Assembly: GCA_937983495.1 (NCBI GenBank)
Contig: CALKAA010000331.1
Span: 1 to 7,682, forward strand
Direction of reading: 5' to 3'
DNA: 7,682 nucleotides
Source: an uncultured Gemmobacter sp.
GTDB lineage: Bacteria > Pseudomonadota > Alphaproteobacteria > Rhodobacterales > Rhodobacteraceae
This document shows positions 1-5,744 of the stretch, in pieces. Made by a program: the position numbers and the translations under genes. How positions within the stretch are numbered: the first letter of the stretch is position 1; each line of letters opens with the position of its first letter. The notes beneath the pieces were generated by a model, which was not told the DNA's origin, made no database searches, and saw only the letters and a list, made by a program, of their open reading frames with translations.

Positions 1-29
1 TGGAGTTCAGACGTGTGCTCTTCCGATCT
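1..29 (+). other. Illumina TruSeq adapter remnant (artificial sequence)
   Basis: The first 29 bases match the TruSeq read-2 adapter as I know it, ending in GCTCTTCCGATCT. They are library-construction sequence, not genome. The reverse complement of bases 1-28 recurs at 7643-7670. Any reading frame that begins here is false: the frame of the acetate kinase extends back into the adapter through a GTG at 15 and gains a spurious N-terminus beginning MLFRS. Genomic sequence starts at about base 30. Confidence 0.98.
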
Positions 30-30
30 C

Positions 31-90
31 ACTGCTGTTCTGGCCTCTTGTGCGGTGGCGGCCATTCATCACTTTGCGGGGGGCAAATGA
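31..90 (+). CDS. C-terminal fragment of an unidentified upstream gene (possibly phosphate acetyltransferase)
   Basis: One frame is open from the adapter junction to a TGA at 88-90 and encodes about 19 residues containing LASCAVAAI and ending FAGGK. Its stop overlaps the acetate kinase start as ATGA, the usual sign of a translationally coupled upstream gene. Phosphate acetyltransferases often end in a short alanine-rich helix of the type R-(I/L)-A-S-(C/A)-A, and Pta commonly precedes acetate kinase, so a Pta or a hydratase-Pta fusion is a reasonable guess. A 19-residue tail cannot settle the identity, and an open frame this short could be chance. Confidence 0.35.
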   Translation, partial: TAVLASCAVAAIHHFAGGK

Positions 91-1322
91 GGGTCATTCT
101 GGCGCTGAATGCGGGGTCTTCGACCCTCAAACTGGCGGTATATGGTGTAACGGGAGATACAGTTTCGGGGGGTGAAACGCCCGAAACGGTAACGGGATAT
201 ACGCTTTTGGCCACCGGCCTTGCCGACCGGATCGGGCCGCGGGGCAGCCTGAGCCTCCAGACGGCGGAGGGGGGCGCGCTGCCCGTCGCCCCCGGCCCGG
301 TGACCAGCCATGCCGAGGCCATGGCACGGGTGATCGAGACGCTGCGGTTGGACCTGCCAGAGGCCGAGGTGGTGGCCATCGGGCACCGGGTGGTGCATGG
401 CGGGGCAGACCACAGCGCGCCGGCGGAAATCACCGAAAGCCTGATCGCCGATCTGGAGCGGCTGAGCCCGCTGGCCCCGCTGCATCAGCCGCATAACATC
501 GCGGGCATCCGGGCGGCGCAGGCGGCCTTTCCGGGCGTGCCGCAGGTGGCGGTGTTTGACACGGCCTTTCACCGCAATCACCCCTGGGTCAATGACACCT
601 TCGCCCTGCCGCGCGCATTGTATGACCGGGGCGTGCGGCGCTATGGCTTTCATGGGCTGAGCTATGACTACATCACCGGCGAATTGGCGCGGGTGGCACC
701 GCATCTGCATGACGGCCGGGTGGTGGTGGCGCATCTGGGCAGCGGGGCCAGCATGTGCGCCATCCAGGGGGGCCGCTCGGTCGCCTCGACCATGGGGTTT
801 TCGGCGCTGGATGGGTTGCCGATGGGCACGCGCTGCGGGCAGTTGGACCCCGGCGTGGTGCTGTATCTGATGCAATCGGAAGGGATGAGCGCCGATCAGG
901 TGGCGGCGCTGCTCTATCAGCAATCGGGGTTGCTGGGGCTTTCGGGCCTGTCGAATGACATGCGGGTGCTGGAGGCCTCGGCCACGGCGGAGGCGGCGCA
1001 GGCCATTGATTACTTTGTCTTCCGCATCCAGCGCGAGCTGGGCGGGATGGCGGCGGCGATGGGCGGCATTGATGCGCTGGTGTTCTGCGGCGGGATTGGT
1101 GAAAACTCCCGCATGATCCGGGCGCGTGTCTGCGAGCGGGCGGGCTGGATGGGCATTGAGATCGACCATGGGCGGAATGCGCGCAACGATCTGGTGATCT
1201 CGTCTGACCTTGCGCGCACCACGGTGATGGTGATTCCGACCGTGGAGGCAGAGGTGATCGTGCGGGCGGCCTTGGCGCTGCTTCAAGCCCGCTCCAGTGA
1301 GGCCCTCTCCACCCGGCATTGA
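87..1322 (+). CDS. ackA: Acetate kinase (acetate/propionate kinase family)
   Basis: This cytoplasmic enzyme reversibly transfers phosphate between ATP and acetate to form acetyl phosphate; with Pta it links acetate to acetyl-CoA. The 411-residue product is close to the family's usual ~400. It carries the first signature LNAGSSTLK (N8, S11, S12, K15), GHRVVHGG with the substrate-binding arginine (R101), VFDTAFH (D158), FHGLSYDYI, HLGSGAS, MGTRCG with the catalytic arginine (R249), FCGGIGENS (from 334) and an acidic PTVEAEV near the end (E387/E389) matching the metal-site glutamate. I chose the ATG at 87 because the fold starts there (MRVILALNAGSS), a G-rich stretch precedes it, and everything upstream in frame is partly adapter. 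The common family motif GTRSGDIDP reads GTRCGQLDP here, so it belongs to a divergent branch; activity on propionate or another short acid cannot be excluded. Its 3' end overlaps the convergent DUF1203 gene by 40 bases. Confidence 0.94.
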   Translation: MRVILALNAGSSTLKLAVYGVTGDTVSGGETPETVTGYTLLATGLADRIGPRGSLSLQTAEGGALPVAPGPVTSHAEAMARVIETLRLDLPEAEVVAIGHRVVHGGADHSAPAEITESLIADLERLSPLAPLHQPHNIAGIRAAQAAFPGVPQVAVFDTAFHRNHPWVNDTFALPRALYDRGVRRYGFHGLSYDYITGELARVAPHLHDGRVVVAHLGSGASMCAIQGGRSVASTMGFSALDGLPMGTRCGQLDPGVVLYLMQSEGMSADQVAALLYQQSGLLGLSGLSNDMRVLEASATAEAAQAIDYFVFRIQRELGGMAAAMGGIDALVFCGGIGENSRMIRARVCERAGWMGIEIDHGRNARNDLVISSDLARTTVMVIPTVEAEVIVRAALALLQARSSEALSTRH

Positions 1323-1755
1323 AAGCAATTGTTGCGGGCCGAGCGGATGTGCAGATAGCGGGATTGGCGAAGCGGGCCTCGGCCTCGGCGATCAGGGCCG
1401 CGGTCGGCACCACGGCCCCGGAGCCATAGACGATGCGGTCATCGGCACCATAGCCGCGCAGGATGTAATCGGGCGCGGTGAGCATGGCGGGCAAGGATGC
1501 GCCGCCGCCTTGGGCGCAGGCTTCGGCGCAGAGGAAGATCGGGCCGCATTCGGCATAGGGTTGCAGGGCGGGGAAGGGGCGATGCGCGAGAATGAGCATC
1601 CCGGCCCCCTCGGGGATCAGGCCAAGGCAATGGCGGCAGGGATTGGCGGACCCGCTGGCGCGGTGGTGTTCCGCCGCCATGCCATTGGCATCGGGGGCCC
1701 CCACCTGCAAGGCCCGCACCAAAGCCGTTTCCATCGCCACGAATTGCACAGCCAT
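1283..1755 (-). CDS. DUF1203 family protein, reading frame broken near its C-terminus
   Basis: The function of this family is not known. From ATG (1755) the product reads MAVQFVAMETALVRAL and includes a PCRHC motif (residues 39-43), the HRPFP and QPYAE segments, and LRGYGADDRIVYG, all features I associate with DUF1203. After RFANP (about 1361) the frame leaves the family: it runs on antisense through ackA as low-complexity, proline-rich sequence. The expected tail, RYLHIRSARNNCFQCR and then ERA, is present in another frame and stops at a TGA at 1283-1285. Restoring one C to the CCC run (plus-strand GGG, 1360-1362) rejoins the halves into about 157 residues, the usual family size. The two cysteine pairs (PCRHC and NNCFQC) would then lie in one protein, possibly a metal or redox site (inference). 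An AGGAGG six bases upstream supports the start. Either the base is an assembly error or the gene is a recent pseudogene. Confidence 0.82.
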
Positions 1756-1760
1756 ATCTG

Positions 1761-1766
1761 CCTCCT
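1761..1766 (-). promoter_or_regulatory. Strong ribosome binding site for the DUF1203 gene
   Basis: The minus strand reads AGGAGG, six bases before the ATG at 1755. It is the clearest Shine-Dalgarno match in the window. It decides the start in favour of MAVQF over an in-frame ATG ten codons upstream (1785). Confidence 0.85.
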
Positions 1767-1824
1767 GTTGCTTGGCAAGAGGCATGCCATGCGGGGCGCA
1801 GCGCGGCGACCCGGAAGCTGCGGG

Positions 1825-2208
1825 TTAATCGGCTTTGGCCACCATGCGGCCCATGACGCGGCCGCCGAGGATATGCAGGTGGAAATGCGGCACTTCCTGC
1901 ACGCCATGAGCCCCGGCATTGGTGATGGCGCGGAAGCCCTCGCCGCCCTCGCCGGGCTGCACGCCCGTCATGGCGCAGATCTGGGCAACGGCGCGGTGAA
2001 AATCGACGATCTCGGCCTCGGACGCATCGCGGGCGAAGTGATCATAGGTGACGTAAGGCCCCTTGGGGATCACCAGCACATGCACGGGTGCTTGCGGCGC
2101 AATGTCGTGGAAGGCCAGCGTATGCGGGGTTTCCAGCACGGTCTTGTTGGGAATTTCGCCGCGCAGGATGCGGGCGAAGATGTTCTGCGGATCGTAGGAA
2201 TAGGGCAT
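1825..2208 (-). CDS. HIT family protein, HinT-like purine nucleoside phosphoramidase
   Basis: HIT proteins of this type bind purine nucleotides and hydrolyse AMP-linked phosphoramidates, including aminoacyl-adenylates; they are small cytoplasmic dimers. The 127-residue product opens with the HinT-like IFARILRGEIPNKTVLE, followed by LAFHDIAPQAPVHVLVIPK (about 31-49). It ends with the histidine triad HFHLHILGGR: H108, H110 and H112, with H112 the expected nucleophile by family analogy. N97 and G99 belong to the conserved N-x-G-x-x-x-x-Q-x-V block. All expected catalytic residues are present, so it should be active. The start ATG lies three bases after the stop of the glycosyltransferase gene, implying shared transcription and probably coupled translation, because no strong ribosome site is visible. 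A 69-base gap separates it from the DUF1203 gene. Its operon partners give no hint of a specific substrate. Confidence 0.95.
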   Translation of the reverse strand: MPYSYDPQNIFARILRGEIPNKTVLETPHTLAFHDIAPQAPVHVLVIPKGPYVTYDHFARDASEAEIVDFHRAVAQICAMTGVQPGEGGEGFRAITNAGAHGVQEVPHFHLHILGGRVMGRMVAKAD

Positions 2209-2211
2209 CGG

Positions 2212-3789
2212 TCAGTCCACGAAAAGGTAATGGGTTTCTGCGATCCGCTTGGCCTGATCCTTCGGGATGCCGAAGAAGGCGGCCAGCGGGCCGGTGTTCT
2301 CCTCCACAGTGGCAGATTGGCGGATGCGATGGAAGTTCTCGAAATCGGTATCGCGCAGGCGGTCGCTTTCAAACTTCACGTCATAGCGGATGGTGGGCAA
2401 CAGGCGCTCCAGCGTCTCGACCGGGGTGCTGGCCCCGGCCAGACCGACGCGGCGGGCATGGCCCAGCAGATATTCGTCGGTAAATTCGCATTCCACCTCC
2501 AGCAGGCGGACGGTGGATTTGTCGGCGAAGAAATCCTGAATGAGGTCGAGATTGGCCGGGTCGATGCAGAGGATCAGCTTGTCGGTGTTCCAGTAATCGA
2601 ACAGCATGCGCACCAGCGCGCGGCGGTGGCGGGTGCGCTTTTCCACCGTGGTCTGGATGCCGCCCAGATCGGGAACGGCGGTCGAGGCCTCGTTGAACAG
2701 GTAATCGACGGCGGCGATGCCCGCGACTTGCCGCGCCTGTTCCACCAGCCGCTTGGCAACGTGCCATTTCTTGCAGGTGACGATCAGCAGGGTGCGTTCG
2801 CGGCCCAGACTGGCCTCGGTTTCCCAGAAGCGGGGCGCGAAGCGGCGCCCGATGCGGCCGCGCCCGGTGAGGAACTTGAACAGCGAGCGCCCCTCGTTCG
2901 AGATCGGGAAAATCTCGCCTTCGGTGTTGTAGAGATCGCCCAGCCGGGTCTTCAGCTCCAGCGCCTCGGGGCTGATCTTGCGGGCAAAGAGATAGTCTTG
3001 TGAAATCAGCAGGTTGTAATGGTCGTTGTAAAAGGTCACCGGCATGCCGTAATCGGTGAACATCAGGAAGGTGAGGGTGCGGGTCTTGATCTCGTCCTGC
3101 GGGACCAGATGGCGCACAAGGGTCTGGAAGAAGGTCTCGTCGGGAATCCAGGTGGTCTGGAAAAACCGCATGACATCCTGGCGCTTGCGGCAAAAATCGA
3201 GAATCCATTCGACGGTGCGCCGCCGCAGGCACCACCATTGGCTGCCGATCTGCACGGCCAGATCCTCGGGGATCTGGCGTTGCAGGCCGAATTTCTCTTG
3301 CAGGGTCATCGAGGTGTAGAACAGCCATTTCTGGGTGCGTTCGTTGAACCAGTGGCGGTAGATCAGCCGTTCATCCTTGATCCCGGTCTTGATCCAGTCG
3401 GAGCGGAAGAAATCGAAACTTTCGATATAGTCCACCTCCTCGCGGTCGAGGAAATCATGGGCATATTCGGCCGATTTGATCGGCATGCAATCGCCCGACA
3501 GCATGTAGAAATGGGTGGCGCGGGGGAAGGCGTCGACAGCGGCCTGCACGGCTTGCAGCGTGGCATCCACGAGGCTCCATTCCCCCCAGCCGCATTTGCG
3601 GCGCTTTTTGGCGAAAGCCACCGAGCGGTTGCCCGCCAGCGCGCTGCGGATGCGGTCATAATCCTCACGTTTGGCGCGGGCATCGAAATGGATGGCGATG
3701 TAATCGCCGGCAGCGGTGAGTCGCTCCGCCTGTGCGATGATGCCAGCCGGGTCTTTGTGGCACAGAAGAATATAGGCAATTTTCGCCAT
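2212..3789 (-). CDS. Branch/GT14-like beta-1,6-N-acetylglucosaminyltransferase with a C-terminal extension
   Basis: The 525-residue product begins MAKIAYILLCHKDP, typical of bacterial Branch (core-2/I-branching, xylosyltransferase-like) glycosyltransferases. Further family marks are IAIHFDAR (31-38), the CGWGEWSLV segment (66-74), FYMLSGDCMPIKS (94-106), IGSQWWCLRR (181-190) and IPDETFFQTLV (215-225), whose acidic pair corresponds to the PDE-x-F motif. After about residue 300 comes a second part of roughly 220 residues with an alpha/beta look: strand TLLIVTC at 333-339, then KLILCID at 404-410. I believe this corresponds to a DUF (5927/5928-type) that accompanies this glycosyltransferase in Rhodobacteraceae, but that is from memory. 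No signal peptide or membrane segment is seen, so it should act in the cytoplasm on nucleotide-sugar substrates. I chose the ATG at 3789 because the fold starts immediately; the frame is open to 3999, but that extension has no family character and runs through the divergent promoter into the sulfotransferase. Donor and acceptor are unknown. Confidence 0.88.
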   Translation of the reverse strand: MAKIAYILLCHKDPAGIIAQAERLTAAGDYIAIHFDARAKREDYDRIRSALAGNRSVAFAKKRRKCGWGEWSLVDATLQAVQAAVDAFPRATHFYMLSGDCMPIKSAEYAHDFLDREEVDYIESFDFFRSDWIKTGIKDERLIYRHWFNERTQKWLFYTSMTLQEKFGLQRQIPEDLAVQIGSQWWCLRRRTVEWILDFCRKRQDVMRFFQTTWIPDETFFQTLVRHLVPQDEIKTRTLTFLMFTDYGMPVTFYNDHYNLLISQDYLFARKISPEALELKTRLGDLYNTEGEIFPISNEGRSLFKFLTGRGRIGRRFAPRFWETEASLGRERTLLIVTCKKWHVAKRLVEQARQVAGIAAVDYLFNEASTAVPDLGGIQTTVEKRTRHRRALVRMLFDYWNTDKLILCIDPANLDLIQDFFADKSTVRLLEVECEFTDEYLLGHARRVGLAGASTPVETLERLLPTIRYDVKFESDRLRDTDFENFHRIRQSATVEENTGPLAAFFGIPKDQAKRIAETHYLFVD

Positions 3790-3937
3790 TTCAGAAACTC
3801 GGACCCGTGATTGTTCGGCATTGTTTCCATAAAGTGCTTTACGGGTCATTGAAAAGACAGAGTTTGTTTGCTTTTTTCTGACTATAACGACTGCGCTGCC
3901 GTTTCGGGTGGCGCGGCAAGCATTGGAGACGAGGCAG
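3790..3937. promoter_or_regulatory. Divergent intergenic region, putative promoters for the glycosyltransferase and sulfotransferase genes
   Basis: These 148 bases separate two divergently transcribed genes and are clearly AT-richer than the surrounding coding DNA, especially 3820-3890. Promoters for both directions are expected here. A TATAAC at 3883-3888 could be a -10 for the plus strand, and the overlapping minus-strand TATAGT could serve the other direction, but neither has a convincing -35 at 16-18 bases. I saw no clear operator palindrome. The assignment rests on gene arrangement and base composition. Confidence 0.5.
3925..3934 (+). promoter_or_regulatory. Purine-rich ribosome binding region of the sulfotransferase gene
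   Basis: GGAGACGAGG lies just before the ATG at 3938; the GGAG half is nine bases away and the GAGG half three. It favours this ATG over the in-frame GTG at 3908 and the ATG at 3959. Confidence 0.6.
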
Positions 3938-4756
3938 ATGGGCTTTCCAGGCACCTGGATGACCGAAAGTGAAAGTGTTGTGTATCGTGTGGTGCCCAAA
4001 TGCGCCTGCTCGTCGATCGGTCAGATCATGTTCTATTCCGATCACGGCAAGTTCTTTGACGGCGACATCCATGATTCGACCGCAGGCCTGCACAAATGGA
4101 GCCAGGAGGCGAGCCAGCCGCTGATCGAGGCCAATGTGAAGGGGCATAAAAGCTATGCCTTCACCTGCGTCAGGAACCCCTATACCCGGATTTTGTCATC
4201 GTTTTTTGACAAGATCTGCGGCATCCAGCGCAATGGCAAACGCTATCGCGGCAATCTGGTGCCGCTTCTGGTGCAGAAATACGGGATCGAGGTCGGCAGC
4301 CCGGAGGACGGGTTCGAGTTCGACCAGATCAAGAGCTTTCGCCGTTTCCTGCTGTTTGCGCGCGACACCATCCGCTTTCGCAAGCCGATGGAGCCGGACA
4401 TCCACTGGTCGGCCATGTCAGGCCATGTGTCCACCTTCATCGTGAATGGCGGGCGCTATGACCATATCTTCTTCACCGAGAAGTTCGACGAGGGCATGCA
4501 GCATGTCCTGAACAATATCAAAGTGAAGAAGAAGGTGAACCTGAAGAAGATCCCCAAGTTCAACGAGAGCGAGGGGCATGGGCCGAAGCGGGCGCATCCG
4601 GTGGCGGATTACTTTGACGATCTGTCGCGCCATCTGGTGTGGGAAATCTACAAGCGCGATTTCCAGTTGTTCAAATATGACTTCGACGACCCGAACAACA
4701 AGATGCCGCTGGGCGAGGTGGACCTTGATGAGGTCCATGCCAAGCTGGGCGATTAA
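3938..4756 (+). CDS. Sulfotransferase family 2 protein (PAPS-dependent)
   Basis: Family-2 sulfotransferases move sulfate from PAPS to a hydroxyl or amine, usually on a carbohydrate. The 272-residue product shows both cofactor motifs: VVPKCACSSIGQIMF (residues 18-32, K21 in the phosphosulfate loop) and FTCVRNPYTRILSSFF (75-90), where R79 and S87 fit the 3'-phosphate-binding arginine and serine. The Cys-x-Cys in the loop replaces the more usual small or hydroxyl residues but is familiar in bacterial members. No signal peptide or membrane helix is visible, unlike Golgi relatives, so it should act in the cytoplasm. The start at 3938 has a nearby purine-rich ribosome site. The gene is divergent from the glycosyltransferase gene, and its TAA shares a TTAA with the stop of the convergent VanZ-like gene. 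A glycan acceptor is inferred from family and neighbour; a lipid or small-molecule acceptor is also possible. Confidence 0.9.
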   Translation: MGFPGTWMTESESVVYRVVPKCACSSIGQIMFYSDHGKFFDGDIHDSTAGLHKWSQEASQPLIEANVKGHKSYAFTCVRNPYTRILSSFFDKICGIQRNGKRYRGNLVPLLVQKYGIEVGSPEDGFEFDQIKSFRRFLLFARDTIRFRKPMEPDIHWSAMSGHVSTFIVNGGRYDHIFFTEKFDEGMQHVLNNIKVKKKVNLKKIPKFNESEGHGPKRAHPVADYFDDLSRHLVWEIYKRDFQLFKYDFDDPNNKMPLGEVDLDEVHAKLGD

Positions 4757-5109
4757 CGGCGTGCAAGGGCGGCGGTGAGGGCGGCGAGGGTCAACCCCGC
4801 CGCCGCCCCGAGGCCAAGGCCAAGCGCATCGGCGATGAAGTCGGCCAGCTCGCGCGAGCGCCCGACATAGGGCTGGATCACTTCAATCAGCGCGCCAAGG
4901 CCCAGGCCGAAGGCGAGAAAGGCCAGCGTCCAGCGCGGCATGAGCGCAATGCCGGGCAGAACCAGCGCGGCAAAACCCAGCAGGTGATGCAGCTTGTCGC
5001 CGCCCGGGATGGGCGGGGCGTTGAGGCCGGAGGGCATCAGCGTGCCGAAAGCGATGCCGAGGGTGAGCAGGGCGGTCAGCGCGAGCGCAAGGCGGGGGCG
5101 GGTCAGCAT
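4753..5109 (-). CDS. VanZ-like family membrane protein
   Basis: The 118-residue product has about four hydrophobic segments (roughly 7-24, 41-58, 61-78 and 94-115), so it is an integral inner-membrane protein. Family residues are present: GGDKLHHLLGFAAL after the first helix (D38, K39, H41), then E75 and Q79 in ALIEVIQPYVGRSRELADF, with R84/R86, D90 and D94. VanZ of enterococci contributes to teicoplanin resistance, but most proteins with this domain have no known role, and resistance should not be inferred here. The ATG at 5109 begins inside the last codons of the PhyH-like gene (ATGCTGA, 7-base overlap), suggesting coupled translation; an AGGA about ten bases upstream may help. A longer frame to 5139 adds only residues read from the PhyH-like gene. 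The stop codon overlaps that of the convergent sulfotransferase gene. Confidence 0.85.
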   Translation of the reverse strand: MLTRPRLALALTALLTLGIAFGTLMPSGLNAPPIPGGDKLHHLLGFAALVLPGIALMPRWTLAFLAFGLGLGALIEVIQPYVGRSRELADFIADALGLGLGAAAGLTLAALTAALARR

Positions 5110-5744
5110 ATCGGCTTGTCCTGAGCAGGCAGCGCCCATTGCAGGGGCGCAGGCAGGTCGAAGGCCGCGAAATCAAGACGCAGGGCGCGGCGGGGGCGGG
5201 GATCGGTGGCAGGACGCGAGCGGTGCACCACCAGCATGGGCAGGATATGCAGATCGCCCGGTTGGGCGGCGCAAAGCTCGGTCGGGTGGCGCTGGGCCAC
5301 GGTTTCGGCCTCGGCGGCGGGCACCGGGCCTGCCGTCTCGCTGCCAAGGGCAATCTCCATCGCGCCATTTCCCGCATCGCAAGCATCCAGATGCAGCCGG
5401 ACAAAGCGCATCTGGACCAGCAGCGCGGCGGGGGGCTCGCAATGCCAGAGGCCGGATTTTTGCGACCAGTTGCCAAAACCCGGCAGATCGTGCCGCGCAG
5501 CCACGGCGATCACACGATCCTGATGCCAAGGCACGCCCCAATTGGAGCCCTCATCCTTGTTGAACCACAGCACGCGGACCAGACGCGCGCCGGGCAGGCT
5601 GTGCCGCGCGACCAGCGTTGTCAGCCGCTCGGCCAGCGCTGGGGGCAGGTGATCCAGCCGCTGCCCGGCCTGCCCGGCGGGAACAAAGCCCTCCAGCGTG
5701 GCGAGTTCGGCGGGGCTGACGGCCCCACGCAGCCAGAGGCTCAA
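5103..5744 (-). CDS. Phytanoyl-CoA dioxygenase (PhyH)-like protein with TTG start
   Basis: The 213-residue product looks like a small Fe(II)/2-oxoglutarate oxygenase of the PhyH type. The metal triad is visible as W-H-Q-D (H74, D76) and a distal H174 in MLVVHRSRP. An arginine about 11-15 residues further on (R185, R186 or R189, in RRALRLDF) would bind the 2-oxoglutarate carboxylate. Other family-like stretches are LLVQMRFVRLHLD (108-120), NGAMEIALGS (126-135), and PGDLHILPM (162-170) just before the distal histidine. It should be a cytoplasmic oxygenase; its substrate cannot be read from the sequence. The best start is a TTG whose last two bases form part of the polA stop (TTGA), so translation is probably coupled to polA; I see no ATG in frame nearby. 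Its 3' end overlaps the VanZ-like gene by 7 bases. Confidence 0.85.
   Translation of the reverse strand: MSLWLRGAVSPAELATLEGFVPAGQAGQRLDHLPPALAERLTTLVARHSLPGARLVRVLWFNKDEGSNWGVPWHQDRVIAVAARHDLPGFGNWSQKSGLWHCEPPAALLVQMRFVRLHLDACDAGNGAMEIALGSETAGPVPAAEAETVAQRHPTELCAAQPGDLHILPMLVVHRSRPATDPRPRRALRLDFAAFDLPAPLQWALPAQDKPIC

Noticed and set aside
69..1328. A 419-codon minus-strand frame opposite acetate kinase.
   Set aside because: Its composition is rich in His, Arg and Pro with no family motif, while the plus strand encodes every acetate kinase signature.
1340..1375. Programmed ribosomal frameshifting to make the full DUF1203 protein.
   Set aside because: The bases at the junction (AATCCCGC) do not form a slippery heptamer, I see no downstream structure of note, and a one-base loss in a C run is simpler.
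1797..1822. An inverted repeat CGCAGC...GCTGCG with a 14-base loop after the HIT gene, as a terminator.
   Set aside because: The stem is only six pairs, the loop is long and no T-run follows on the minus strand. DUF1203 transcription probably continues through it.
1297..3003. A 568-codon open frame on the plus strand.
   Set aside because: It lies opposite DUF1203, HIT and the glycosyltransferase, all of which show family motifs. It has no recognisable domain and is the usual by-product of GC-rich codon usage.
3849..3888. A sigma-70 promoter built from TTGAAA (3849-3854) and TATAAC (3883-3888).
   Set aside because: The spacing is 28 bases, far from the 16-18 needed, so the two boxes cannot form one standard promoter.
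3790..3999. A 70-residue N-terminal extension of the glycosyltransferase.
   Set aside because: It would run through the AT-rich divergent spacer into the sulfotransferase gene. The catalytic fold begins exactly at the ATG at 3789, as in other Branch-type enzymes.
4753..5109. A glycopeptide-resistance determinant because of the VanZ-like domain.
   Set aside because: No vanA/H/X/R/S genes are nearby, and this domain is common in proteins unrelated to resistance.
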